A model generated the notes under the pieces. It did no database searches. It was not told where the DNA came from and worked only from the letters and a program-made list of their open reading frames with translations. DNA of 64,000 nt from Heterohyrax brucei (Eukaryota > Chordata > Mammalia > Hyracoidea > Procaviidae): positions 197,834,796 through 197,898,795 of the forward strand of contig CM053142.1 in the NCBI GenBank assembly GCA_028571685.1, given 5' to 3'. The translations under genes and the position numbers were made by a program. Of the stretch, positions 1 to 10,225 are shown one piece after another (the stretch's first letter is position 1; the number at the start of each line of letters is the position of its first letter).

Positions 1-38
1 ACTCTAGGCCACACCTCTTTTCTTATGAGGACACCACT

Positions 39-524
39 TGTCATGGACTGAATTGTTTAACCAAAATGTCTGTCACCATGGCTAGGTCTCGTGTCCCAGT
101 AATGTCTGTCTGTCTGTCTGCTATCTCGTCATCTGCTGTGATTCCCCTCTGTGTTGTAAATCTGCGATGTCACGAGATGGCTCAGTAGCAGTGACACTGC
201 TGAGGTCTGCAAGGAGAGATGTTTTCTTAAACCAGTCTCTTTTGAGACATAAAACAGAGAAGTGAGTAGAGAAGCCTGGGCCCTCCTACTCACAGAAAGC
301 AGCACCGGGAGCAGACCGCCTCCTCTGGACACGAGGCACGCGCACCTGAGAAGCTCTGCGACCAGTGGACGATGGGGGAAAAGGCTCTTCCTCCAGTGCC
401 GACGGAGAGAGAGAGCCTTCCCTGGAGCCAGCGCCCCAGTTCTAACCTCTAGGCCCCTGGACTGAGAGAATAGACATCTCTGAGTTCAGTCCCTCTGTGA
501 CAGCAGCACCAGGTGACTGAGACC
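39..524 (+). mobile_element. MaLR-type (ERVL-MaLR/MLT1-like) LTR, subfamily A
   Basis: Starts TGTCATGGACTGAATTG and ends near 'gtgactgagac', the termini shared by the other MaLR-type LTRs of this window (7831, 19144, 49975). The body has the family's 'gcagcaccgggagcagac' stretch and the terminal 'gacagcagca' segment. No internal gag or pol is attached, so it is a solo LTR. It shares a 5' half with the copy at 49975 that differs from the copies at 7831 and 19144, so two subfamilies are present. The 3' end runs into a 48-bp tandem array. Confidence 0.72.
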
Positions 525-706
525 CCGTCCACCGTGGTCTTTCTGTGACAGCAACACTAGGTGACTGAGACGCCATCCACGGTGGTGTCTCTGTGACAGC
601 AGCACTAGGTGACTGAGACGCCATCCACGGTGGTGTCTCTGTGACAGCAGCCCTAGGTGACTGAGACAGTGTCCACTGTGGTATCTCTCCTACAGCAGCA
701 GTAGGT
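465..706 (+). repeat. 48-bp tandem repeat from the LTR 3' terminus
   Basis: Units begin with 'gtgactgagac' at 513, 561, 609 and 657, exactly 48 bp apart, and each ends 'gacagcagca/cactag'. The upstream end of the LTR itself (465-512) is a diverged first unit. Units 2 and 3 are almost identical; unit 4 is more diverged. Since 48 is a multiple of three, it also makes a meaningless repeated reading frame on the minus strand. Confidence 0.9.
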
Positions 707-719
707 ACTTAACACACCA

Positions 720-866
720 CCCACAAGATTAGGACCCACCTTGCCCACTACAACTTCATGTTAAGCCTAACAGATGACACCATCAAAGACCCTATTTCCA
801 AATAAGGTCATGGTCACAGGTACTGGGGTTAGGATTGCTTTCTGGGGCACACTTAACCCCCAACAA
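720..866 (-). mobile_element. Fragment of an MLT1-like LTR
   Basis: The stretch 'ccctatttccaaataagg' followed by 'ggggttagga' and 'ggggcacactta' is the antisense 5' end of an MLT1-like LTR. The same pattern recurs at 10946-11060. It is truncated and has no partner LTR. Between it and the RTE at 968 there is only a short GC-rich stretch. Confidence 0.5.
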
Positions 867-967
867 GAAACCAGTCCACCACTCCACCATCTCTACCACC
901 CTTAGGCACCTGAGCGCCTCTCAACCCCTGGGCCATCTGGGCCCCTCACAGACATTCCTCCTCTCGT

Positions 968-1785
968 TAGAGGCCACAGACTCAGTGGCCCCCATACAAC
1001 ACCCCTGTGCAACAGAAGAGAACCCCACCTGGCCCAGCATCACGCCCACAGTGGTTGTTAGGATTAAGCCCGTCGGTACAGCCACTGTGTCAATCCACCT
1101 TGTGGAAGGTCTTGCTCTTTTCCGCTGACCCTTCCCTTTCCCAAGCGGGAGGTCCTTCTCCAGGGACTGATCCCTCCTGGCAACGAGTACAAAGTATGTA
1201 AGACATAGCTTCGCCATCCTGGCTTCTCAGGATCCTTCTGGCTGCACTTCTTCCCAGACGGGTCCGTTCGCTCTTCGAGCAGTCCGCAGCATGTTCAATA
1301 TTCCTCTGCAGCGCCACAGTTCCAAGGTGTTGATTCTACTGTCTTCCTTCTTCATTGTCCAGCTTCTGCATGCCTATGAGGTGGCTGAAAACACCATGGC
1401 TTGGGTCAGGCGCACCTTAGTCTTCAAGGTGACAGTTTCGGTTTTCAACACTTCTAAGAGGCCCTTTGCAGCAGATTTTCCCAGTCCGGTACCTCTTTTG
1501 ATTTCTTGACTGACACTTCCATTGTGGATCCAAGTAAAACAAAACCCCTGACCGCCTCAGTCCCTTCTCCACTGATGACAGTGTTGCTTACCGGTCCAGT
1601 TGTGAGGATTTTTGCTTTCTTGATGTTGAGGTGCAGTCCATGCTGAAGGCCGCGGTCTTTGATCTTCATCAGCAAGTGCCTCACGTCACTATCACTTTCA
1701 GCCAGGCAGGCTGTGCCATCCAAATGTCACAGGTTACTAACGAGTTGTACTCCAACCCTGATGCCCTGTTCTTTTTCCTATTTAA
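968..1785 (-). mobile_element. RTE-clade LINE, 3' part of ORF2 and 3' tail
   Basis: Antisense RTE: landmarks in order are 'ccttctccagggactgatcc' (1149), 'acaccatggcttgggtcagg' (1391) and 'gatcttcatcagcaagtgcc' (1661). These align, in the same order, with the RTE copies at 12965, 20451, 37166 and 54229. The 3' end is on the left. The copy stops at about 1785 and resumes at 2638, so two later insertions split it. The frame is broken by many stops. Confidence 0.9.
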
Positions 1786-2085
1786 GAACGTCGTCACCTC
1801 TTCAGACAGGAATGGACTGGACTCAGCAACATCAAGTGACCATATCACATGTGCACTTTATGGTTCTGCGCATCTATAGGAGGTCGTCCTACTGGCCTCT
1901 TACTAGAGGGGAGTGGATACGGTGGAGAGGAAGGGACAGGAGATGGTTAAGAGGATGTGACACGTATAGAACAGAAAGGAGGAGTGTGCTGTCGCTGGGC
2001 AAGAACAGAAGGAGCTGCAGATAGGTGGGCATGCAAATTTAAGCTGGGTTGTACATTTTCACTCAATCACAATTAAAAAAAAAAC
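1786..2085 (+). mobile_element. L1 3' UTR with A-rich tail, inserted in RTE
   Basis: Ends 'gtacattttcactcaatcac' followed by an A-rich tail (about 2070-2085). The same sequence occurs antisense at 11480-11768, where it adjoins L1 ORF2 material, and a related one occurs at 25760-26277. This supports an L1 3' UTR. It is 5'-truncated, about 300 bp long, and interrupts the RTE at 1785/2638. Confidence 0.65.
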
Positions 2086-2637
2086 TCTCAATTAAGCTCA
2101 CAAAATCATCCTAGAAAAAGTGCTACATATCTCACTGCTAGATATCACTATGGTCACCTTCAAAGGACTCCCCTTGGGAAGCTATACACTGGTGCCAGCA
2201 CCTAGTCCATAGTTCAAAGCAATTTTGGAACTCTTTTTCTGGATTGGCCATCAGAGCTGTCTGTCATTGCATTACCCTCGATGTCCTAAATGTCATCCAA
2301 ATGTCTTCCTTTCAACATTTCCTTTATCTTTAGGTAAAGAAAAAGGTCACTGAGGGCCAGATCAGGTGAGCAGGGAGGGGGTTCCAATACAGTGATTTGT
2401 TTAGTGGCCAAAAACTCCCTCACAGACAACTATGGAATTAAGTTTGTGAACTTGCCACCTTGCCACTGCGTACAATGGCCATTCCAGGAAGAGTTCCAAA
2501 ATTGTTGTGAAGGGTGGACTGGGCTCTGGCCTCTGTGCACAGCTCCCAAGGGGAGGACTACCCAGGTAACCATAGTGCTGTGCAGCAGCGAGGTACGTAG
2601 CACTGAGAACAAAGTCTGCACTTGTCAGACCTCACAG
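2086..2637. mobile_element. Palindromic mariner derivative, copy A
   Basis: The central part (about 2255-2440) read on the minus strand is the C-terminal half of a mariner transposase; the conserved 'YSPDL'-type region lies near 2360-2400 and is eroded. Left arm 2093-2251 and right arm 2472-2612 are inverted copies of each other (roughly 75-80% by eye). Shared blocks are 'ccccttgggaagc' on the left and 'ctcccaaggggag' on the right, and 'ttttggaactcttt' against 'gagttccaaaa'. Both arms encode the transposase C-terminus facing outward, so both ends look like mariner 3' ends. A terminal-repeat-like stretch also lies inside at about 2436-2451. The element cannot encode an active transposase. Confidence 0.75.
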
Positions 2638-2845
2638 TCCAGCTTCTCAGAGCATTTGCTCAGCATGCAGAGTGAACACGTGTGGTGAAAGAATGCAACT
2701 CTGACACACACCTCTACAGACACGAAGCCCCGTGCTGTCCCCTCGTTCTGTTTGCACAACTGCCTCTTGACCCCTGTATAGCTGCCTCGTGAGGGTCACT
2801 GGGTGTTCTGGAATTCCCACTCTCTGCAGTGCTGTCTTCCCAGAT
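2638..2845 (-). mobile_element. RTE LINE continuation
   Basis: Resumes the copy at 968-1785 with 'tccagcttctcagagcattt', the next segment in the other minus-strand RTE copies, then 'ttctggaattcccac'. Together with 968-1785 it is one RTE insertion of about 1 kb, later interrupted by the L1 tail and the mariner derivative. Confidence 0.88.
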
Positions 2846-4027
2846 GCTGCCATGCCCTCCCAGCCCCTCTCAGCCCCTCAGCCAACCCCCCCAGGCACTC
2901 CCAGCTGCTCCCAGCACCATGCCCTGTCCCCCACATCCCCAGCCCTGAAGCCAGGGCAGCTCCATCCCACCCCTCCTCACCCCTCCCTGCCCCTCTTCCC
3001 TCTTTGATCCCCCCTCCAGACCCTCCTTAACCCGCCCCTCTCCTCTGCAGACACTCTTTTCTTCATGGGAGCCCATTCCTCGAGTCGCTGCCCCCTCCTC
3101 CGGGCTCCCTGAGAACGACCACGTGCAGACCTGGTAAGGTCACTCTTCTCCTTAGGGGAGGGCCTGGGGCATCTGCAGAAGGAACTCAGGCACAGAGAGG
3201 ACCATCAGCCCCTTGGTGACCGCCCGGCTGTCCTGAGGAGCTGCGATCACCCTGCTTGACGGATCCAGACACTCCAGATGCAAACACCCTGATTTCCCCT
3301 GGCAGCCCCTGGGCTGGGCTGCCACGTGGAGGGGGCTACCTCAGGCTGAGATCAGGCAGTGGGGACAGAACTCCAGTTTCAAAAGGAGGGACTGTCCCTG
3401 CAGTGCCTCTAGCTGCCCCAACCCTCCATCAGATAGGTCTAATGATTGACAGGCAACACTTACACCCAGAACCTGGCCCAGAATGTGCAGTGAAGTCAGG
3501 TGTCTGAGTCCACAGCAGCCAGCTGACACCAGACGAGCAGGAGAGGGAAGGCACTGAACAACTCGCCGGCCTGGTGACGGAGGGGGCCGGCCGGGAGGTG
3601 AGCCCCGAATGTAGAAGTGGAGGCCCGGTCCTGCCGGTGTGTCCCCGACTCTGCAGCCTCTGCCACGAGCCGGGGCAGCTGGAACAGAAGCAAGGCTCCT
3701 CGTGCTTGCTGAAAGGAGCTGCTGGCTGGTGTTTTCCAGCAGATGATGGAATTCTGTGAACTCCATAGTTTTCCCAGCCTCCTCCAGGGCTCTCCCAGCT
3801 CAACATCAAGAACAAATAGGCTCTCCGAGCAGCAAGGAACACAGGCAGTCACGGCGATCACCCTCCCCAAAGGAGGACCTTCCCCAACCTGCCCCCCCCA
3901 CTCTGGTGACACCTCCCCCACCGCTCCCCCCACCCACCTAAACCGTCCCCTGCCCTACCTACTCCCCAGTCACCATCCCCTTCCCTGTCCGAAGACTGGA
4001 GAGAGCCTCATGGGTGCCAGGGGAACA
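2846..4027. other. Single-copy GC-rich DNA, no recognised gene
   Basis: Pyrimidine-rich to 3050, then mixed sequence. No repeat landmark is seen. Several overlapping open frames on both strands between 3340 and 3940 reflect low stop density in GC-rich DNA and show no domain I recognise. One segment (3051-3133) has splice-site context and is listed separately. Confidence 0.5.
3051..3133 (+). other. Candidate exon (83 nt)
   Basis: A long pyrimidine tract ends in 'ctctcctctgcag' at 3050, a good acceptor, and 'ctg|gtaagg' at 3133/3134 is an acceptable donor. Two of three frames are open over 83 nt. No protein family is recognised and no linked exon is seen, so it could be a lncRNA exon or chance. 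Confidence 0.2.
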
Positions 4028-4595
4028 TGACCCCATCCAGTCACTGCAAACAGCAGCATGGCACTTCCTCAAAACATTAACCATAGAACCAACATACAAT
4101 GTAGCCACCCCACTTCTGGGCACACACCCCAAAGACTTGAAAAGCAAGTCAGGCAGGCACACCGGTGGCCATGGCAACACCATTCGCAACAGCCGAAAGG
4201 TAGAAACAGCCCACGTGGCCATCCGCAGGTGAATGCGTAAACAAAACATGGCTTACACACGCCCCAGAACCACGGCCATCGAGTCGATTCTGACTCATAG
4301 CAACCCTACAGGACTAAGCAGAACTGGCCCACAGAGTTTCCAGGGAGTGCCTGGTGGGTTTGAACTACTGACCTTCTGGTGAGCAGCTGTAGTCCTTCAC
4401 CACTGCGCCACCACAGTTCCCGTACACATCAGTGAAATGTTACTCAGCCTTAAAGGGAAATGAAGTCCACGCACAGCTGCAATGTGGATGAACCTTGAAA
4501 ACACGAGGCTGAGTAACACAAAAGGACAAACATTGGATGGTCCCCCTCATGTGAGAGATCTAGAGTGCACAGAGATGTCTCTCTGCCAGATGTCT
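4028..4595 (+). mobile_element. Ancient L1 (L1M) ORF2 end and 3' UTR
   Basis: Landmarks typical of old mammalian L1 3' regions: 'cacttctgggcacacacccc' (4110), 'gaaatgttactcagccttaa' (4433) and 'gatgaaccttgaaaacac' (4487). An AfroSINE splits it at 4258-4425, so the L1 is older than the SINE. The reading frame is dead. Confidence 0.8.
4258..4425 (-). mobile_element. AfroSINE inside the L1M copy
   Basis: Antisense SINE: tail 'gagtcgattctgactcatag' at 4280, body 'gagtttccagggagtgcctg', tRNA-like head ending 'accactgcgccacc' near 4413. L1M sequence resumes at 'tacacatcag', and a short 'tacaca' occurs on both sides, consistent with a small target duplication. Confidence 0.88.
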
Positions 4596-5266
4596 GTCGC
4601 ACTGCGGGGCTGGCATGTCGCTGCGATGCTCTAAGTTAAGCCACCGGTATTCGGGTACGAGGAGGGTCGCCCACGGTGGGCAGGATTCCACTGAGCTTCC
4701 CAACTAAGACAGACTAAAAAGGACCTGGCAGTCTACTTCTGGGAAGAATTATCCAAGGAAAACCTTACAGAGAGCAGCAGAATATTATACAATATAGTGC
4801 CAGAAGACAAGCCCCCCAGGTTGGGAAGCTCTCAAGAGACGACTGGGGAAGAGCTGCCTCCTCCAAGCAGCAGGGACCCGAATGACGCGGATGGAGTACA
4901 GACTTCAGGACCCTCATTTGCTGCTGTGGCAAGACTCAGAGTGAGAAGAAACAGCAGGAAACATCCATTAATAATCAAAGCATGCAACACGTGACTATGG
5001 ATCTAGGAAAACTGGAAAACATCAAAAATGGAATGAATAAACACCAATATCCTAGGTATCAGTGAGTTACAATGGACTCATATTGGCCATTTTGAATCAG
5101 GCAGTTATATGGTCTACTATGCTGCAAAGACCACTTGAAGAAGAGGGCACTGCATTCATCATCGAAAAGACTGATTCGAGATCTATTCTGAAGTACAGTG
5201 CTGTCAGCAATAGGCTAACACCCACGTCTACAAGGAAGACTGGTTAGTACACTGTTACTCACATTT

Positions 5267-6070
5267 TGTTTGAGTCAGCTAGGGCTGCTGTCACAGAAAT
5301 AATCACAGAATGGATGGCTTTAACAAAGGAAGGTTTATTCTTACATAGTCTGGTAGGCTGCAGTTCATATCCAGGGTATCCACTCCAGAGGAAGGCCTTC
5401 CCCCTTGTCGGCTCTGGAGGAAAGTCTGACATGCATCAGTCTTTGTCCAAGGAGCGTCTTGGTGCAGGAACCTCAGGTCTGAAGGACGCGCTCTTCTCCC
5501 AGTGCTGCTTGCTTGATGGTGTGAGGTTCCTGAATCTCTGCTTGCTTCTCTTTCCTTTCATCTCCTGCAGGATGAAAGGATTAAGGGTGGGGCAAGCCAT
5601 ACTCCAGGGAAACACCCTTTACAGTGGAGCGGGGAGGTGATCTTATAAGCGGATTTACCCAAAACCCACCGCCATCGGGCCAGCTCTGACTCATAGTGAC
5701 CCCTATAGTCCCACCCTAATCCTGCTTCACTGGAGTATGCCTTGCCCCACCCTTAATCCTTTTAGCCTGCAGGAGATAAAAGGAAAGGAAAGCAGGCTGA
5801 GAATGGGAAACATCATACCATCAAGCAAGCAGCACCGGGAGAAGAGCACGTCCTTCAGACCTGAGGTTCCTGCATCAAGACGCTCCCTGGACAAAGACTG
5901 ATGCAATACCAGACTTTCCTCCAGAGCCGACAAGGGGGAAGGCCTTCCCCTGGAGTGGACACCCTGGATACGGACTGCAGCCTACCAGACTATGTAAGAA
6001 TAAACCTTCCTTTGTTAAAGCCATCCACTCTGTGGTATTTCTGTTAGAGCAGCCCTAGCTGACCAAAACA
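5267..6070. mobile_element. Inverted pair of MaLR-type LTR halves (large palindrome)
   Basis: Minus-strand LTR 5267-5723 is followed directly by plus-strand LTR 5726-6070 of the same subfamily. Both outer ends are LTR 3' termini ('tgtttgagtcagct' and 'agctgaccaaaaca'). Arms of about 345-360 bp pair with few mismatches and share private variants absent from the copies at 7831 and 19144, such as 'ccttcccccttgtcggctct' against its reverse complement. A 3'-tail fragment of an AfroSINE (5661-5709) lies in the left arm near the turn. RTE flanks both sides. Confidence 0.85.
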
Positions 6071-7830
6071 CTTTTACACACCAACCATTAAAGCCAAAGA
6101 TGAAAATATTGAAGTTTTTACCAGCTTCTTCAGTCCAAAATAGATAGAACATGTCGACAGGATGTATTGATAATTAGTGGTGACTGGAATGCAAAAGCTG
6201 GAAATAAAGAAGGATCCATAGATGGAAAATACGGCCTTGGTGACGGCAACGATGCCGGAGATCGCAAGGCAGAGTTTTGCAAGACCAATAACCGCTTCAT
6301 CACAAATATACACTGGACTTCACCCGATGGAATACACAGGAATCAAATTGCCTATGTCAGTGGAAAGACACAATGGAAAAGCTTGATATCACCAGCCAGG
6401 ACATGGCCAGGTACCGAATGCAGCACAGACCATCAACTGCTCACACACAAGCTCAAACTGAAACTGAGGAAAATTAGAAAAAGACCATGATAGCCACAGT
6501 ATGGCCTTGCGTACACCCCACCTGAGTTTAGAGACCGTCTCAAGAACAGATTTGATGTGTTCCACACTAAAGGCTGAAGTCCAAGTGAGCTGTGGAATGA
6601 CATCAAAGACATCATAGATGGAGAAAGCAAGAGGTCATTAAAAAGACAGGAAAGAAAGACCAAACTCGATGTCAAAAGAGACTCTGAAACTTGCTCTTGA
6701 AATTCAACTAGATAAAGCAAAAAGAAGAAACGGTGAAGTAAAAAAACAAACTTCATAGGGTAGCTCAAGAAGGCTAAGTACAAGGACGTACAAGGAACTG
6801 GAGAATGAAAATCACAAGGGAAGAACACAGTCTACATTTCTCAAGCTGAAAGAACTGAAAAAAAGTTCAACTCTCTAGTTGCAATAGTGACGTGTTCTAC
6901 AGAGAAAATATTAAATGATACAGGAAGCATCAAAAGAAGACAGAAGAAATACCAGACTCACCACACCAAAAAGAATTGGTTGATAATCAATCATTTCAAG
7001 AGGTAGCATATGATCAGGAACCAACGGTACTGAAGGACAAGGTTGAAGCTGCTTTGAAGGCACTGGCAAACAACAAGGAATGGATGGAATACCAATTGAG
7101 ATGTTTCAACAAACAGATGTAGCGCTGGGAGCGCTCGCTTGTCTGTGCCAAGAAACTTGGAGGACAGCTCCCTGGCCAACCAACTGGAAGACATCCTTAT
7201 CTGTACCCATTCCTAAGAAAGGCAATCCAGCCCGATGCAGAAATCATCAAATATCATTATTATCACATGCAAGTAAATTTCGCTAAAAATAGTCAAAAGT
7301 GGTCACAGCAGTATACTGAGAGGGAACTGGAGAAACTCAGGCCAGATTCAGAAACGTACACGGAACCAGGGCTATTACTGCTAATGTCAGATGGATCTCG
7401 GCCGAAAGCAGAGAACACCAGAAAGATGTTTACTTGTGTTATATTGACTGTTAAAAGTAATTTGTGTGGATCATAACAAATTATGGACAATATTGCAAAG
7501 AACGGGAATTCCAGAACCCTTAATTGTGCTCATGAGGAATCAGTACATGGATCAAGAGGCAGCTGTGCAAACAGAACCAGGGGACACTGCGTGGTTCAGA
7601 GTCAGGCAAGGCGTGTCAGGGCTGAATCCTTTCACCATACCTATTCCATCTGTGTGCTGAGAAGATAATCTGACAAGCTGGGTTTTATGGGGGGGAAAAA
7701 AGGCATCAGGTTTGGAGGAAGACTCAGTGACAAGCTGCGTCATCTGGATAACACAACCTTGCTTGCTGAAAGTGAAGAGGACCTGAAAACCTTACTGAGG
7801 AAGACCAAACACCACATCCTTCAGAATGGG

Positions 7831-8373
7831 TGTCATGGATTGACTGTGTCCCCCCCAAAAAATGTGTGTAGCCTTTTGGCCGAGCCATCATCTCCAGTAT
7901 TTTGTGACTGTCCTCCACTTTGTGATTCTCCCAAGCTATAAATCCTAATCTCTGCCTGTGGCTAACAGACAGGATGACTGTGTTAAAAGAGGATCAGGGT
8001 GGGACTGCAGCACCCTTGCTAAGACCGTGTCCCCGGACCTGGTCTGCACCACCCTTTATCCTTTCACCCCACAAGAGATAAAAGAAAAGGGAAGCAAGCA
8101 GAATGTGGGAACTTCACATCGTCAAGAAATCACCACCAGGAAAAGAACACGTCCTTCGTACCTGAGGTTCCTGAGCCAAGATGCTCCCTGAGCCAAGACT
8201 GGTGCAACACCAGGACTTTCCTCCACAGCTGACAGACAGCAAGGCTTCCTCAGGAGCAGACATCCTGAATTTGGACGGAGAGCCTACTGGACTGTGTAGG
8301 AATGAACATTTTTCTTTTTAAAGCCCTTTACTTTGTGGTATCTTGGTTAGAGCACCACCAGATAACTACAACA
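7831..8373 (+). mobile_element. MaLR-type solo LTR in RTE
   Basis: TGTCATGGATTGACTGTGTC start and 'gataactacaaca' end. Body has 'gagataaaagaaaaggga', 'ctgaggttcctgagccaaga' and 'gacatcctgaatttggac'. Flanks 'atggg' (7826-7830) and 'agggg' (8374-8378) match at four of five positions, as expected for an old 5-bp target duplication. RTE is continuous across it. Confidence 0.88.
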
Positions 8374-9074
8374 AGGGGCTACACCCCAACATCAAGAAAA
8401 CAGAGAACCTCACACCTGGGCCAAGAAGCCACATCACAATAAACAGGGGAAAGACTGAGGCCGTCAAAGATTTCAAACTCGGAACTATAGTTAACAGCCG
8501 TGGAAGCAGCAGTGAAGAAATCAAAAGATGCATTGCGTTGAGAAAATCTGCCACAAAAGACCAATTTAAAGTGTTGAGAAGAAGAGATGTCCCCTTGAAG
8601 ACTAATGTCCAGCTGACCTAAGCTACGGTATTTTTAACAGCATCCTATGTGTGTGAAAGCTAGACAATGAACAAGAAGATAAAATTGATGCCTGTGAATT
8701 GTGGTGTCAGATAATAAATACACCATGGACTGCTAAAAGAACAAACAGATACATCTTGGAAGAAGTACAACCATAGTGCTCCTTAGAAGCAAGGATGGTG
8801 GAGACCACGTCTTTCATATTTTAGACCCGTTGTCGGAAGGAATCAGTCCCTGGAGGAGGACACCATGCTTGGTAGAGAGCCAGCAAGTGCAAGACGGATT
8901 GGCACGGTGGCTGCACCAGTGAGCTCAAGCACAACAGCGACTGTGGGTCTGGCGCAGGACTGGGCAGTGCTTTGCTGTACATCAGGTCGCTGTGTGTTAG
9001 AAAAGACTGGACAGCATCTTGCAATAGCAACATAGAGAGAAAGTTGGTTAGCTGTTACGGTGGAGGGAGGAGGG

Positions 9075-9558
9075 TGTCTCAGTCATCCAGGGCTGCTGCA
9101 ACAGAAAGAACACGAAATTAGGGGCTTTAACAAAGAGGAGGTTTATTCCCTCGCAGCCGAGAAGGCTTCAAGTCGAAATCCAGGGTACCAGCTCCAGGGC
9201 AAGGTTCTGTCTCTGGCAGCTCTGGAGGAGGCTCCTTGTTCTCGGTGCCCCCCTGGACTGGGGGCACCCCAGGTCTGAAAGACGCACTCTGCTCCCGACA
9301 CTGCTTTCTTGGTGTAACGGGTTGCCCCCATGTCTCTCTGCTCGCTTCGCTCGTTTGTATCTCAGAAGACATTGGCTTAAAGTCGATTAATCTTGCAGAA
9401 TGAGTCTGCATGACTGCCACCAATCCTGTCTCATCAGCATCACAGTGAGGAGTCACAGCACACAGATGACAGAATGGTAGACAATCACACAATACTGGGA
9501 ACCACGACCCAGCCAAGTTCACAGATATTTTGAGGGGACACAATTCAATCCAGGATGG
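9075..9558 (-). mobile_element. MaLR-type solo LTR
   Basis: Antisense LTR running from 'tgtctcagtcatccagggct' to 'acacaattcaatccaggatg'. It contains 'tttattccctcgcag' and 'ctctctgctcgcttcgctcg'. Resembles the copies at 14776 and 36765. No internal sequence attached. Confidence 0.85.
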
Positions 9559-9597
9559 AAGTGGGGTGATTGCTGATAGGGTACTGTCTGTTTAAAA

Positions 9598-9752
9598 GAA
9601 AAAAAACCCTTGCCATCAAGATGATTCCAACTCATAGGGACCCTATAGGCCAGTAGAACTGCCTCATAGACTTTCCAAGGAATGCCTGGTGGGTTTGAAC
9701 TGCCGACCTTTTGGTGAACAGCCAAGGCACTTAATCACTACATCATCGGAGT
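9598..9752 (-). mobile_element. AfroSINE with visible target duplication
   Basis: Antisense SINE with 'gattccaactcatagggacc' tail and 'tcactacatcatcgg' head. Flanked by a direct repeat 'tgtctgtttaaaa' at 9585-9597 and 9753-9765, a 13-bp target duplication that fixes the ends. Confidence 0.92.
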
Positions 9753-9769
9753 TGTCTGTTTAAAAAAGA

Positions 9770-9822
9770 ACAAAACCCACTGCCGCTGAGTCTCCTGACT
9801 CATAGCTACCCTGTGTGCATCG
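9770..9822 (-). mobile_element. AfroSINE or RTE 3'-tail fragment
   Basis: Only the shared tail remains: 'caaaacccactgccgctgag' then 'gactcatagctaccctg'. Too short to tell SINE from RTE. Confidence 0.6.
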
Positions 9823-9824
9823 GG

Positions 9825-9980
9825 TTGTCTGTCTGGGGGACAACAACCACCGGGAAATGGATGGTGGCAGTGGTGGCGCAGGACGAATGCCCTCGATGTC
9901 ACTGAATGGCACATCTAAAAAAAATGGTTGAAATGGCAAAATTTTGTTACACATGTTTTACCACAATAAGAAAGCGGCCG
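9825..9980 (+). mobile_element. Ancient L1 3' terminus
   Basis: 'cactgaatggcacatctaaa', then 'tggttgaaatggcaaaattt' and 'taccacaataag' are the last bases of an L1M element, sense strand, 5'-truncated. Confidence 0.75.
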
Positions 9981-10064
9981 CTAACCAAGTCTTAGTGAAC
10001 TATTAAAAAACAACACTCTCCATTATTCGGCGGCACTCGGCTTTTGGCCGTTATTCAAGCTGGC

Positions 10065-10225
10065 TGTTGCTCCAGTATCCTGGGGCTGCCCTAGGAAACC
10101 ACCACAAACTGTGCGGCCTGGAGGAACAGAAGGGTAGCCCGTCTCAGTGCCGGGGGCCGGAACCTGAGCAGACTGTGGCCACAGGGCCGCACCCTGTCCG
10201 AAGGCCCAGGGGGAGTTCCTCCTGT
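10065..10225 (-). mobile_element. Degenerate MLT1-like LTR fragment
   Basis: 'tggggctgccctaggaaacc' with 'ccacaaactgtgcggcctgg' matches the antisense 3' end of MLT1-class LTRs, with heavy CpG-rich divergence. Boundaries uncertain. Confidence 0.5.

Larger units (their letters stand above)
4596..9045 (+). mobile_element. Nearly complete RTE LINE with two nested LTR insertions
   Basis: Starts in the RTE 5' leader ('ctgtcgcactgcggggctgg', 4596) and runs to about 9045, in three blocks: 4596-5266, 6071-7830 and 8374-9045. RTEs encode an apurinic-type endonuclease followed by reverse transcriptase. The endonuclease motif GDWNAK is readable at about 6180 and the SDH-type motif near 6428 reads TDHQLL. 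The reverse transcriptase catalytic box, YADD in the family, reads HLDN at 7741-7752. Stops and frameshifts are frequent. A fossil copy, notable for retaining the 5' end. Confidence 0.9.

Noticed and set aside
6167-6490. Open frame with GDWNAK and TDHQLL as a host nuclease
   Set aside because: It is the RTE endonuclease domain in a dead LINE copy.
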